Shown: positions 37,602 through 46,119, counted from the first letter of the stretch. The stretch is 64,000 nt of DNA from Salinibacterium hongtaonis (GCF_003065485.1 NZ_CP026951.1:310001-374000), one strand, 5' to 3'. Numbers and translations: made by a program. Notes: generated by a model from the sequence alone, not told the origin.

Positions 37602-38303
37602 TTGACTGATCTCATTGACACCACTGAGATGTACCTGCGCACCATCTATGAACTCGAAGAGGAGAACATCATTCCGCTGCGGGCGCGCATCAGTGAGCGT
37701 CTGGGTCACTCGGGCCCCACGGTCTCGCAGACCGTCGGCCGCATGGAGCGCGATGGCCTCGTCGTTGTCGAGAACGACCGTCACCTCAAGCTCACCGATT
37801 CCGGCCGCGAAAAGGCCGTCAGCGTTATGCGCAAGCACCGCCTCGCGGAGCGTCTGCTCTCCGACGTGATCGGGCTCGAATGGTCGCTCGTGCACGAGGA
37901 GGCCTGTCGCTGGGAGCACGTGATGAGCGAGCAGGTTGAACTGCGCATCATGGAGCTTCTCGGCCACCCCACCCACTCTCCCTATGGCAACCCCATCCCC
38001 GGGCTTGAGGCCCTCGGCGAAGTGCCGACGACGAGTTTTGCCTCGGGTGTCGTCAACATCGTCAACTACACGCTGGGCGCGGTCGGCCCGGTTGCGGGCA
38101 CCGTTCGCCGCCTCGGCGAGCCTGTGCAGTATGAGGTGGAGCTGCTTGAGCAGCTGCGCACGGCCGGCGTCGTGCCGGGCGCCAAGGCCAAGTTCACGGC
38201 ATCCGGATCGTATGTTCTGGTCGAGGTCGACGGCGAAGAGGGCGGCCTTGAGCTGCCCAACGAGGTCGCGCAGCACGTTTACGTGGGCATCAAGGCGCTC
38301 TAA
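37602..38303 (+). CDS. dtxR: DtxR/IdeR-family iron-dependent repressor
   Basis: A 233-residue metalloregulator. The N-terminal winged helix contains the recognition-helix region LGHSGPTVSQTVGRMERDGL, and the dimerisation/metal domain has EEACRWEHVMS with the Cys, Glu and His ligands typical of iron-sensing DtxR, not manganese-sensing MntR. The C-terminal SH3-like domain (about 150-233) is present. With Fe(II) it should repress the HtaA-protein gene, hmuT and itself through the boxes listed. I chose TTG at 37602, because GGGAGGG lies about 6 nt upstream; GTG at 37581 is the alternative and would add seven residues. Confidence 0.93.
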   Translation: MTDLIDTTEMYLRTIYELEEENIIPLRARISERLGHSGPTVSQTVGRMERDGLVVVENDRHLKLTDSGREKAVSVMRKHRLAERLLSDVIGLEWSLVHEEACRWEHVMSEQVELRIMELLGHPTHSPYGNPIPGLEALGEVPTTSFASGVVNIVNYTLGAVGPVAGTVRRLGEPVQYEVELLEQLRTAGVVPGAKAKFTASGSYVLVEVDGEEGGLELPNEVAQHVYVGIKAL

Positions 38304-38375
38304 CTCCCGGTTAACACTCGGTGGCAGGGCGATGGCTTTGTGGCGCGCCCAGATGCTGCACAGACCCGACGGGGT

Positions 38376-38381
38376 TACCCT
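38376..38381 (+). promoter_or_regulatory. Weak -10 for the 38.4-38.6 kb leader transcript
   Basis: TACCCT is the best hexamer upstream of the structured region; no good -35. A transcript from about 38388 would reach the terminator at 38585 after about 200 nt. Confidence 0.25.
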
Positions 38382-38421
38382 GGAATTCGTGCAATTCTGA
38401 TGAACCATCGGGAGAAACGTT

Positions 38422-38694
38422 ATGAGTGAGGGCAGGAGCATCCGAACCACGGACGCGCTGTGCCCTGAGCGGCTCGCCGGGCACGGCCCCGGCGGCGGCA
38501 CCCTCATACGCCCGAGCGACCGGTGCGACGCAGACACCTGCGCCTGTTCACCCCGCGGCACCGCCTTGATGGCGGTGCCTTTTTTCGTTAACCCGCGGAT
38601 GCGGAACAACGAGTCAGAGCTGTGCGAAGCGTCGCGCCCCTGCAAGCCGTGCAGGGCGAGAACGATTGGATACCCATGCGCACCCTCGTGTTGA
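38422..38694 (+). CDS. Cys-rich 90-codon frame, possible leader ORF
   Basis: An ATG with good spacing after GGGAG (GGGAGAAACGTTATG) opens a 90-codon frame with nine Cys codons, including RCDADTCACSP before and CEASRPCKPCRA after an intrinsic terminator at 38557-38585. Its stop lies 19 nt inside the HNH gene. No family recognised. It may be a leader peptide whose translation affects the hairpins, a small Cys-rich protein, or chance. Competing pairings are described under findings. Confidence 0.3.
   Translation: MSEGRSIRTTDALCPERLAGHGPGGGTLIRPSDRCDADTCACSPRGTALMAVPFFVNPRMRNNESELCEASRPCKPCRARTIGYPCAPSC
38557..38585 (+). terminator. Strong intrinsic terminator (possible attenuator) before the HNH gene
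   Basis: GGCACCGCC, loop TTGAT, GGCGGTGCC, then six T. It is the most canonical terminator in the window, yet it lies 91 bp upstream of the HNH gene and 254 bp after dtxR, so it ends either the dtxR mRNA or a short leader RNA. Confidence 0.9.
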
Positions 38695-39176
38695 ACGCGG
38701 GCTATGAGCCCCTCGCCATCGTCAGCTTCAAGCGGGCCATCGTGCTCGTGCTGAATCAGAAGGCAACGGTCGTGGCCCACGACGCCGAACATCCGGTCTA
38801 TGCCCAGACGGAATCGTTCGAGCGCCCCTCCGTCATTCTGCTCACGCGCTATGTGCGCATTCCCAACGGGCGCTCCGTGCCGGTGAGCCGCCGCGGGGTG
38901 CTGCGGCGCGATGGCCACAATTGCGGATACTGCGGCTCGCATGCCACAACGATCGACCACGTTCTGCCCCGGTCGAGGGGTGGCAAGGATTCGTGGGAGA
39001 ACCTGGTGGCGTGCTGCCTGCGCTGCAACAACGTGAAGGGCGATAGGACCCCGAGGGAGATGGGATGGAGGCTGCGCGTGCGACCGCAGGCCCCGCACGG
39101 AACCTCGTGGATGGTGCAGGGTGTCGAGAGCCCCGTGCCGCAGTGGGAGGAATACCTGGCCGCCGCCGCAGCATAG
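38676..39176 (+). CDS. HNH endonuclease-domain protein
   Basis: A 166-residue protein. The N-terminal part, MRTLVLNAGYEPLAIVSFKRA, is a conserved actinobacterial motif. The HNH core comprises CGYCG, TTIDHVLPRSRGGKDSWEN and CLRCNNVKGDRTPREMGW, with two CxxC zinc-binding pairs. The family is widespread and single-copy in actinobacteria and its role is unknown; DNA repair has been suggested in related proteins. I chose the ATG at 38676 because the family starts there. It may be under attenuation control by the terminator upstream. Confidence 0.88.
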   Translation: MRTLVLNAGYEPLAIVSFKRAIVLVLNQKATVVAHDAEHPVYAQTESFERPSVILLTRYVRIPNGRSVPVSRRGVLRRDGHNCGYCGSHATTIDHVLPRSRGGKDSWENLVACCLRCNNVKGDRTPREMGWRLRVRPQAPHGTSWMVQGVESPVPQWEEYLAAAAA

Positions 39177-39233
39177 CTGGCAGTTTGCCAAGGCTGGGCT
39201 GGTAGCCGGGCGCATGTGGCGCGCGCGAGCATT

Positions 39234-39249
39234 TATTCGCGGGAGAATA
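39234..39249. promoter_or_regulatory. Inverted repeat before the MFS exporter gene
   Basis: TATTC, six bases, GAATA in an otherwise GC-rich spacer, 44 bp before the MFS start. It could be an operator of a TetR/MarR-type repressor; none is adjacent. Confidence 0.35.
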
Positions 39250-39292
39250 GTCCGTTCGCGTTGTGTGTGAACGGAAAGCTAGGTAACACCCG

Positions 39293-40894
39293 ATGGAAAA
39301 TGTCGCTCGGCCGTGGGCCGCGCTCTGGGCGCTCGTAATCGGGTTCTTCATGATCCTGGTCGACACCACGATTGTCTCGGTGGCGAACCCCTCGATCATG
39401 GCGGGGCTCGGCGCTGGCATCAACGAGGTCATCTGGGTGACGAGCGCCTACCTGCTCGCCTACGCGGTTCCGCTTCTCATCACGGGTCGCCTCGGCGACC
39501 GTTTCGGGCCCAAAAACCTCTACCTGACCGGCCTTGTGGTCTTCACCCTCGCCTCCGCCTGGTGCGGGCTTGCGGGCAGCATCGAGGCGCTCATCCTGGC
39601 CCGCGTCGTGCAGGGGCTCGGCGCTGCGCTCATGACGCCGCAGACGATGGCCGTGATCACCCGAGTGTTCCCGCCCGACCGCCGCGGCGCCGCCATGGGC
39701 ATCTGGGGTGCCGTCGCCGGCATCGCCACCCTGGTGGGCCCCGTGCTCGGCGGGGTGCTCGTGGACAGCCTCGGCTGGGAGTGGATCTTCTTTATCAACG
39801 TGCCCGTCGGCGTGGTCGCGTTCATCATGGCGTTCAAGTTCGTGCCCTCGCTGTCGACGCATCCGCATCGTTTCGACATCCTCGGCGTTGTGCTGAGTGC
39901 GGTCGGGATGTTCCTGCTCGTCTTTGGTATTCAGGAGGGCGAGAGCCACAACTGGGGCACGATCGTGGGGCCAATCACGGTGCCGGGCATGATCGTCTCG
40001 GGGGTTGTGGTGTTGGTGCTGTTCGTGCTCTGGCAGGCCTTTAATAAGAGGGGCGAGCCGCTGCTGCCGCTGGCACTCTTTCGCGACCGCAACTTCTCCC
40101 TCGCCAACGGCGCAATCACCGCGATCGGCTTTGCCGTGACCAGCATGTCGCTGCCGCTCGTGTTCTTCTTTCAGATCGTGCGTGGCCTCACCCCCACCCA
40201 GTCGGCCCTCATGCTCGTGCCCATGGCGGTGATCGCGGCGGCGCTCGCGCCCCTCGCCGGCAAGCTCGTCGACAAGATCAACCCCCGCTACATTGCGGTG
40301 ACCGGCCTGCTGCTGCTGGCCATTTCGCTGTTCTGGTACTCGGCGCTGCTTTCGCCCGATATCGATATCTACTGGCTGCTGCTGCCCAGCGCCCTGCTCG
40401 GCATCGCCAACGCTGGCATGTGGTCGCCGGTCTCCTCGACCGCAACCCGCAACCTGCCGCCCCACCAGGCGGGTGCCGGCTCCGGCGTCTACAACACCAC
40501 CCGCCAGATCGGCTCGGTGCTCGGCAGCGCCTCGATCGCGGCCCTCATCCAGGCGCGCCTCGCGGCGGAGCTAGGGGCAGGAGCCTCCACAAGCGACTTC
40601 GCCCAGGGCGGCGGGCTGCCTGCTGCGTTGCACGAGGGGTTCAGCGCTGCGATGGCGCAGTCGCTGTTGCTGCCGGCGGCGGTTGCCGTGGTCGGGGCGG
40701 TTATCGTGGCGTTCTTTGCGAAGCCGAAGCCGCCGCAGTGGGGGCCTCGGGCCGAGGCTGCTGCCGCTTCTGCTTCTGCTTCTGCGGGCGCTGCTGCGGG
40801 AGCTCCGGATGCTGCGGCTGCCGGGTCGCCAGCCGCGTCGCCTTCTAGCCCGGGCGCCGGTTCGCCCTCGGCTTCGCCCGTGGTCGAGGGGTAA
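39293..40894 (+). CDS. DHA2-family MFS multidrug exporter (EmrB/QacA type)
   Basis: A 533-residue membrane protein with about 14 hydrophobic segments. FMILVDTTIVSVANPSIM is motif D1 of the 14-helix drug:H+ antiporters; GRLGDRFGPKNLYL is motif A; ARVVQGLGAALMTPQTMAVI is motif B; and GPVLGGVLVD is motif C. It should export toxic compounds using the proton gradient. The last about 50 residues are an Ala/Ser/Pro low-complexity cytoplasmic tail. No regulator gene is adjacent. Confidence 0.93.
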   Translation: MENVARPWAALWALVIGFFMILVDTTIVSVANPSIMAGLGAGINEVIWVTSAYLLAYAVPLLITGRLGDRFGPKNLYLTGLVVFTLASAWCGLAGSIEALILARVVQGLGAALMTPQTMAVITRVFPPDRRGAAMGIWGAVAGIATLVGPVLGGVLVDSLGWEWIFFINVPVGVVAFIMAFKFVPSLSTHPHRFDILGVVLSAVGMFLLVFGIQEGESHNWGTIVGPITVPGMIVSGVVVLVLFVLWQAFNKRGEPLLPLALFRDRNFSLANGAITAIGFAVTSMSLPLVFFFQIVRGLTPTQSALMLVPMAVIAAALAPLAGKLVDKINPRYIAVTGLLLLAISLFWYSALLSPDIDIYWLLLPSALLGIANAGMWSPVSSTATRNLPPHQAGAGSGVYNTTRQIGSVLGSASIAALIQARLAAELGAGASTSDFAQGGGLPAALHEGFSAAMAQSLLLPAAVAVVGAVIVAFFAKPKPPQWGPRAEAAAASASASAGAAAGAPDAAAAGSPAASPSSPGAGSPSASPVVEG

Positions 40895-40966
40895 CTGCTT
40901 TCGTCGTTCGCCCGGTCGGGCGTTGCTGCTTCAGTGCGCCGCGAGTTTCGGTAGACTCGAACGCCA

Positions 40967-41041
40967 GCCTCTGTAGCTCAATGGAAGAGCAACTCCGTCC
41001 TAAGGAGCAGGTTGGGGGTTCGAGTCCCTCCAGGGGCACCA
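40967..41041 (+). tRNA. tRNA-Arg (anticodon CCT)
   Basis: A complete cloverleaf: acceptor GCCTCTG/CAGGGGC, D arm GCTC...GAGC, anticodon loop GTCCTAA (anticodon CCT) and T loop TTCGAGT. CCA is encoded (41039-41041). The 27:43 pair is A-C. A tRNA-Arg(CCT) 3' end is a common integrase attachment site, which fits the remnant next to it. Confidence 0.95.
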
Positions 41042-41097
41042 TTCATCCAGGTACTCAGATCCCCGTAATTCCGCGGATCTGACGCCCTACTCTGTCG

Positions 41098-41283
41098 CTA
41101 CGCAACGGTGTTTTGCCCACACTTTGCCCGCACTCGCTTCGCGTGTCGCGTCCTCGCGGCGACGATTTCGAGGTCATCGTCGAACAGGTCGCCGTGGGTG
41201 TCGAGGGTCACTGCTGCCGAGGCGTGGACGAGCACCCGCTGCACGGCCTTCCCCCTCTTGTTGTGTCTGAAGGGACCTAGTTG
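41098..41283 (-). pseudogene. Tyrosine integrase C-terminal remnant
   Basis: The minus strand encodes KRGKAVQRVLVHASAAVTLD, THGDLFDDDLEIVA and a basic tail ending TAG at 41098. The actinophage-type integrase tail normally reads KAVQxxLGHASAAMTLDTYGxLFDDDLDAVA, so the catalytic Tyr has become His (codon at 41194-41196) and LGH has become LVH. Everything upstream of this C-terminal piece is missing. It begins 57 bp after tRNA-Arg and points toward it, the usual orientation of integrases integrated in tRNA genes. It is non-functional on two counts: truncation and loss of the nucleophile. Confidence 0.8.
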
Positions 41284-41318
41284 GTTCGGGACTGACGCGG
41301 TGTTGAATTGACACTGGA

Positions 41319-41640
41319 TCAGTTGGCGAGGACGCGGAACCCGCCATGATCCCTCGCGACCACGGTGATGCTGAGGCTTGTCATCAGCTCCAGAAGATCT
41401 GATTCTGGCTCACCAGGTAATACGATCACGGGGGTTGACTGGAGCCCAGCTTTTGCTCCGATGTGGGCGTAGTCGAGAACCTGGCCGATCGCTGTTCTCA
41501 CATGTCCACGCGCCGTTGAACTTTTTGCTTCCACAATCCACTCGCGGGCTGGGACGTAGAAGTCTGGCTCGATGATGGTGTTTCCTGCGCGACCTCCGTC
41601 TGGATCGGTGACTTCGTCGTCAAAATCAACACTTTCTCGA
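41319..41640 (-). pseudogene. Truncated PD-(D/E)XK nuclease-like C-terminus
   Basis: About 107 codons up to the stop at 41319 are protein-like. EPDFYVPAREWIVEAKSS fits the PD-(D/E)XK core (Asp, then E-A-K), followed by a helix RTAIGQVLDYAHIGA and the strand TPVIVLP. Upstream of about 41640 the minus frame stays open but becomes shadow of the NERD fragment, so its N-terminus is missing. Base composition is visibly lower in GC than flanking genes, suggesting acquisition by transfer. Family name is not certain. Confidence 0.6.
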
Positions 41641-42301
41641 ATCGCTACGTGCAGCAGGCTCAAGCGGATGGCGCTGACGTCGCTCGGCGAGTTGGCGAGA
41701 GGGTTGGGTTTCCGGTTCCTGTCACATCGGTACTCGCGTTTCTGAACACGAAGTCGATCAAGGACGGGCGCGCTCCCGACAATCGGGACGTCGAAGTAGT
41801 CGATGCGCGAAACCTCGTGGCATGGCTGGTTACCCAGCCGGCGCAACTGAGCGATTCCGAGTTGGAGCTGATCAAGCTCGCGGCGGAGGAGCCCGAGACG
41901 TGGCACGTCGACGCCCGCGCTGCGGACACCCTGAGGGTGATGCAACGGTTCGAGCGGCTGATGGGCCAGGTGGGCCCGTCGCCCGCGCGCGCCAGGTCGC
42001 CGAAGTTCCTGTCAAAACCTCGAGGACTCCCCGCCGCGTGCCGGTGTCGCGCGTTGGAGCAACCAGAAAACCGCCGCGACTGACCGTCCTCGATCTCATC
42101 AGGATGTGGTTCGGCTTCGGGATGCCGATTGTCGCAATTCTGGTGTTTCGCGACATGGCCAACCAGCCCTGCGAATCGCCCGTCGCATGCAAGTTGCCAG
42201 CCTTCTACTTGGGAGTGCAGCCGATGCTGAAATTGGCAGTGGTCATACTTGCAGGGCTCGGCTTGCTCTGTACGCTGACGTGGCTATTCCGCAGACGCTG
42301 A
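41592..42301 (+). pseudogene. Truncated and frameshifted NERD-domain protein
   Basis: From about 41592 the plus strand reads TSVWIGDFVVKINTFSNRYV, then QAQADGADVARRVGERVG, FPVPVTSVLAFLNTKSIKD and VEVVDARNLVAWLVTQP. This is the C-terminal half of a NERD (nuclease-related) domain. The N-terminal half is absent and replaced by the head-to-head PD-(D/E)XK remnant. At about 41975-42000 the sense shifts frame: the continuing protein (ARARQVAEVPVKTSRTPRRV, then two hydrophobic segments LIRMWFGFGMPIVAILVF and LKLAVVILAGLGLLCTLTWL, ending at 42301) is in another frame. It is probably a dead gene left from an island. Confidence 0.6.
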
Positions 42302-42384
42302 CTCGCAGCGCGCACAGGCCCACTAGCAAAAGTCAGCACACTCGCAGCCAACACCCATACTCTGACCACGATCGAAGGGGTGAC

Positions 42385-42783
42385 ATGCGCCAAACGCTCG
42401 CAGTCTGCGCCGCCGCGGCGCTGCTGCTGTCGCTCACCGCGTGCATGACCGGAGGTGAGATGCCTAACGAGAGCCCGAGCAGGACGCCGTTCGAGACGAG
42501 CAGCCCCGGCGCGATTGCCCCGTCGGGCACGCCGATCGATGTGCCGCAGCAGGCGTGGGATGCGATCGTCGCCGACCTCGCCCAAAGGGGAGTGAGCTCC
42601 GAACCGGAGCTCGTGTCGGCCGAGGCCGTCACCTGGAACAACGGGGCGCTCGGGTGCCCGAAACCCGGCATGAACTACACGCAGGCGCTTGTGGAGGGGA
42701 TGCGCGTGGTCGTCACGGCGGGCGGGGAGACGTATGACTACCGCTTGGGCAGCGAGGGCTCGCCCGTTTTGTGTGAGGCATAG
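42385..42783 (+). CDS. Small secreted lipoprotein, unknown function
   Basis: A 132-residue protein. The signal ends with lipobox SLTAC (lipidated Cys about 21), followed by a Ser/Pro/Thr linker and a compact domain beginning PQQAWDAIVADLAQRGV and containing VTWNNGALGCPKPGMNYTQA and ETYDYRLGSEGSPVLCEA. The two mature Cys residues (in GCPKPG and VLCEA) probably form a disulfide. The pattern resembles small inhibitor-like lipoproteins, but no family is assigned. GAAGGGG precedes the ATG at 42385. Confidence 0.8.
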   Translation: MRQTLAVCAAAALLLSLTACMTGGEMPNESPSRTPFETSSPGAIAPSGTPIDVPQQAWDAIVADLAQRGVSSEPELVSAEAVTWNNGALGCPKPGMNYTQALVEGMRVVVTAGGETYDYRLGSEGSPVLCEA

Positions 42784-42813
42784 CGCAGCATCCGCTGTTC
42801 CCACAGAAAGGCA

Positions 42814-42845
42814 AGGGCGGCACCCCCTCCCGGGAATGCCGCCCT
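42814..42845. terminator. Bidirectional terminator lipoprotein / S8 protease
   Basis: AGGGCGGCA (42814-42822) pairs with TGCCGCCCT (42837-42845) between convergent genes. Confidence 0.75.
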
Positions 42846-42862
42846 CGACAGCGCGCGAGCCG

Positions 42863-45800
42863 CTACTTGGTCTTGACCAGCACCGTCTCGCTCGTGCCCG
42901 ACTTGTTATCGATCACCACCGCCATGAGGCCGAGCGGCTTCTGGGCGGCGAGGGCCGCACCGTTGACCGCGACCGGCACCGAGACGCTGCCGTTGCGGGG
43001 CACCTGCACGAACTGGCCGTTCTCGATGGCCGGTGCCCACGGGTCGTAGGCCGCGAAGCCCTCGATCTGGTCGGAGCCCGCCGTGTTGGTGATGGAGTAG
43101 CTCGCTACCGAGTATCCGAACGAACCGGCACCCGCGGTGAGCCCCAGGTCGCTGGCATACACCGGCAGCAGGATGGTGCTGCTGTCGGTGGGTGCCTGCG
43201 CGTAGAACCCGGCCGCGAAGAGGCCCGCCGCCGTGCTGACGAAGACCTCCGACCGGCCGTTGGGGTCGCCTGCCCGCACCAGACCGGAGTCGGCCGAGAA
43301 GACGACCGCCTCGGGGTTTCCGTCACCGTTTCGGTCGATGATCACGTCGAACTCGTTGCTCGCCGCGTTGGACCACCGCTTGTGGGTGTTCACCGCGAAG
43401 ACGAGCAGCTGGTCGCCGCCGCCCGCATCGAACGACTGCACGCCGGCCGACGCGAGGTCGAATCCGGTGTCGCCGATCGTCTTGGGAACATCCTTGGCGT
43501 CGGAGAGGCCCCACGTGTAGACGTCGGCCCCGGCCGCAAGCGACCCGAGCGTGTTCGTGAGCTTGACCGACTTGGTGGCGTCGCCCACCTTGTCTTTGCC
43601 GGTGAACAGGGCCTTCGTGGACGACGCGACGCGAGCATCCGCCCGGGGGACCAGCAGGTAGGGCACCCGCAGCGTCGACGAATCGGAGGTGAGCACAACG
43701 TCGCCGGAGAACTCGTAGAACCCGAACGGATCGCCTGCCACGGAGGAGGAGCCCACGGCGCTTGCCGAGGCGGTGAGGGCCACAATCACGGTGGCCTTGC
43801 CCTTGGCCGGAACCTTGACCGAGGTGCGGCTGAGCGAGATCTTGGCCTTCTCCGACTGCGCGGAGGGGGCAGAACTCACCTTGTAGCTCACCGCAGTGTT
43901 GCCATGGTTCGTGAGGGTGATCGTCTTGAGCCCGGCGAACCCGACCCACGACTCCTGGAACCCAAAGCTCAGCGCCGACTCGCGCAGCCAGCCGCTGTCG
44001 GTGCGGAACGCATCGCCCGTCGCCGTGACCTGTGTAGCAACCGCCTGGGCCGTGTCGACCAGGCCGACACCACCGCGCGTCATCTGCTGCCCCACAACCT
44101 TCTCCGGGTCTGCGGATGACACGACGGCGGCCGCGATTTCGCCCGCCTTCCAGCCCGGGTGGGCCTGCACGGTGAGAGCGGCGACGCCCGCAACGTGGGG
44201 CGCGGCCATCGACGTGCCCGAGATGGTCGCCGGGCCGTTGCCGGTGCCGACTCCCGTCGAGACGATCGAGACTCCGGGAGCCGCAACATCCACACCGACC
44301 CCGCTATCGCCGCTGCGCGGACCGTTCGAGGAGAACGACGCGTAGCCGCTGAAGCCGGGGTTCTGCAGCTCGGCCGCCGCGATGGTGGCGGGAGCTCCCG
44401 TGACGAACGCCGCCCCGTCAGAGAGACGCACGCCAAGGAACGGGATGGTCACGGTGAACGCCTCGCCCGTGTCGGGGTTCGAGGTGATCTCGCCCTCGAA
44501 CGGCGGGTAATCGTTCGTGTTGTTGACCATGAGCGCCGCGGCGGCTCCGGCCTGCTGGGCGAAGATCGGCTTGGCTGCGCGGGCACAGGTGCCGCGCTCC
44601 ATCACCGCGAGCTGATTGCCGCCCGCAACGACTCCGTTGCTTGTGTAGGCGGCGGTCGAGCATCCGAGCGCCTCGTTCTCGGCCGTCGCAGGGTTATCCA
44701 CCAGGCGAACCACCGTGAGCGCGGGGATCCCCGAGAGGTCTGCCCCGTTGGCGTTAATGGCGGGCACCACTACACCGTTGACGGTGACGGATGCTCCGGG
44801 AAAACTCTCGGTGCTGTCGACTGCGGCGACCGAGATCACGCCTTCGCCGGAACCAGGGGAGCCCGTGATGTAGGGGCTCGGGCCCGCGTTGCCCGCCGAG
44901 GCGACCACGACAACGCCGGCGCCAATGGCGTTGGCCGAGGCAACGGCCTCGGGGTCATCGGCGCGGCCGAAGCTCGAGCCCAGGGACATGTTGATCACGT
45001 CCATGTCGTTGGCCACGGCCCAGTCGATTGCGGCGACGGTGACATTGGTTGAGCCAGCGCAGCCGAACACACGAAGCGCGTAGAGGTCGACCTGGGGTGC
45101 GACTCCTGGCCCGATCTTCCACTCCTGCGATGCCGTTGACTCGTCGTACGGCCCGTTATAGGTGGCGCCGTCTGCCGTGACTCCGTTGCCGCCCGTGGTG
45201 CCGGCGACATGGCTGCCGTGACCGTTGCAGTCGAGCGGGTTCGGGTCGGGGGCGGGCACGCTGGTGTCGTCATCGGCGTTGTAATCGTCGCCGACAAAAT
45301 CCCAACCGCCCTTGATGCGCGGAGCATCCGGACCAAAGAGTGCCGGGTCAGCGGGCTGCGTCTCGGCGGCGTTGGCCGCCTCATAGGCCTCCACCGTTCC
45401 GGGGCCGCCGAAGTTGGCGTGCGTGTAGTCGATGCCCGTGTCGATGATGGCCACCTTCACGTTTTCGCCCGTGTACCCCGTGCTCTGCCACACCTGCGGC
45501 ACCCCGAGGAACGGCACCGAGACGGCATTGTTGACCGTGTAGGTGCGCGCGGAATGCAGCGCGATCACGCCGGGGATCGCCGCAACCGCGTCAACCGCAG
45601 CCGCCGGGATCGTGGCCTGCACGCCGTTGTAAGCCGACTGCATGGTGGCCTCCACGGCACCGCCCTGCGCGGCAACCTCATCCACGACGGGCTGCTGCGC
45701 CGCCTCAAGCGTCTTCTCGATCGATGATCGCTCCGCCTTGGTGAGGTCGCGGCCCTTCTCTGCCTGCACGACGGCTACCGGATCGCCCGCCAACTCCACC

Positions 45801-45979
45801 ACGACGGTGACGTTGCCATTGCTGTCAGCGCTGAGCGGATTAACCGTGGCGCTCACCTGACCTCGGGATTCGGCCTTCTCGAATTTGGACGATGGATCGT
45901 CACTCGGGGCAGCTAATGCTGCGGATGCGGGGAAGGACAGTGCCACGACTGCGGCGACCGCCAATGCACGTCGATACAA
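42863..45979 (-). CDS. Secreted S8 (subtilisin-like) serine protease with PA domain
   Basis: A 1038-residue exported protease. It has a signal peptide (residues 1 to about 23), an inhibitor I9-like propeptide (about 40-150), and a subtilase catalytic domain with Asp180 in AIIDTGIDYTHANF, His254 in NGHGSHVAGT, oxyanion Asn364 in SAGNAGPS and Ser590 in GTSMAAPHVAG. A PA domain is inserted between Asn and Ser (about 395-535). The C-terminal about 400 residues are beta-rich, Fn3-like modules. There is no LPXTG or transmembrane anchor, so it is probably released. Start appears to be TTG at 45979, placing MYRRALAV at the front of the signal. The family includes Vpr/lactocepin-type peptidases; substrate unknown. 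Confidence 0.93.
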   Translation of the reverse strand: MYRRALAVAAVVALSFPASAALAAPSDDPSSKFEKAESRGQVSATVNPLSADSNGNVTVVVELAGDPVAVVQAEKGRDLTKAERSSIEKTLEAAQQPVVDEVAAQGGAVEATMQSAYNGVQATIPAAAVDAVAAIPGVIALHSARTYTVNNAVSVPFLGVPQVWQSTGYTGENVKVAIIDTGIDYTHANFGGPGTVEAYEAANAAETQPADPALFGPDAPRIKGGWDFVGDDYNADDDTSVPAPDPNPLDCNGHGSHVAGTTGGNGVTADGATYNGPYDESTASQEWKIGPGVAPQVDLYALRVFGCAGSTNVTVAAIDWAVANDMDVINMSLGSSFGRADDPEAVASANAIGAGVVVVASAGNAGPSPYITGSPGSGEGVISVAAVDSTESFPGASVTVNGVVVPAINANGADLSGIPALTVVRLVDNPATAENEALGCSTAAYTSNGVVAGGNQLAVMERGTCARAAKPIFAQQAGAAAALMVNNTNDYPPFEGEITSNPDTGEAFTVTIPFLGVRLSDGAAFVTGAPATIAAAELQNPGFSGYASFSSNGPRSGDSGVGVDVAAPGVSIVSTGVGTGNGPATISGTSMAAPHVAGVAALTVQAHPGWKAGEIAAAVVSSADPEKVVGQQMTRGGVGLVDTAQAVATQVTATGDAFRTDSGWLRESALSFGFQESWVGFAGLKTITLTNHGNTAVSYKVSSAPSAQSEKAKISLSRTSVKVPAKGKATVIVALTASASAVGSSSVAGDPFGFYEFSGDVVLTSDSSTLRVPYLLVPRADARVASSTKALFTGKDKVGDATKSVKLTNTLGSLAAGADVYTWGLSDAKDVPKTIGDTGFDLASAGVQSFDAGGGDQLLVFAVNTHKRWSNAASNEFDVIIDRNGDGNPEAVVFSADSGLVRAGDPNGRSEVFVSTAAGLFAAGFYAQAPTDSSTILLPVYASDLGLTAGAGSFGYSVASYSITNTAGSDQIEGFAAYDPWAPAIENGQFVQVPRNGSVSVPVAVNGAALAAQKPLGLMAVVIDNKSGTSETVLVKTK

Positions 45980-46119
45980 GGGGACCTACTTTCGCCAAGA
46001 GGGGAATGGGACCGTGGGTAGACGAGATTGTTCAGGGGCAGTATGTGCCAATTCACACGGATTCAACAGTGGATTCTCAGGTCGGGTTTTGAGCGGGTGA
46101 CGAACCCGCGCGGCAGGGG

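Noticed and set aside
37527-39215. Long minus-strand frame (562 codons) opposite dtxR and the HNH gene
   Set aside because: It crosses two real plus-strand genes and a strong terminator, and has low-complexity composition.
39234-39249. LexA/SOS box before the MFS exporter
   Set aside because: TATTC-N6-GAATA lacks the GAAC/GTTC halves of the actinobacterial SOS box; kept only as a generic operator candidate.
39233-40465. Long minus-strand frame opposite the MFS exporter
   Set aside because: Extremely His/Arg/Asp-rich antisense translation of a membrane protein; not a real gene.
40845-41042. Minus-strand frame beginning MVPLEGLEPPTCSLG
   Set aside because: It is the antisense of tRNA-Arg(CCT); the translated tRNA gives the familiar spurious peptide.
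42689-44119. Long plus-strand frame opposite the S8 protease
   Set aside because: Overlaps the catalogued protease and has no domain; antisense shadow.
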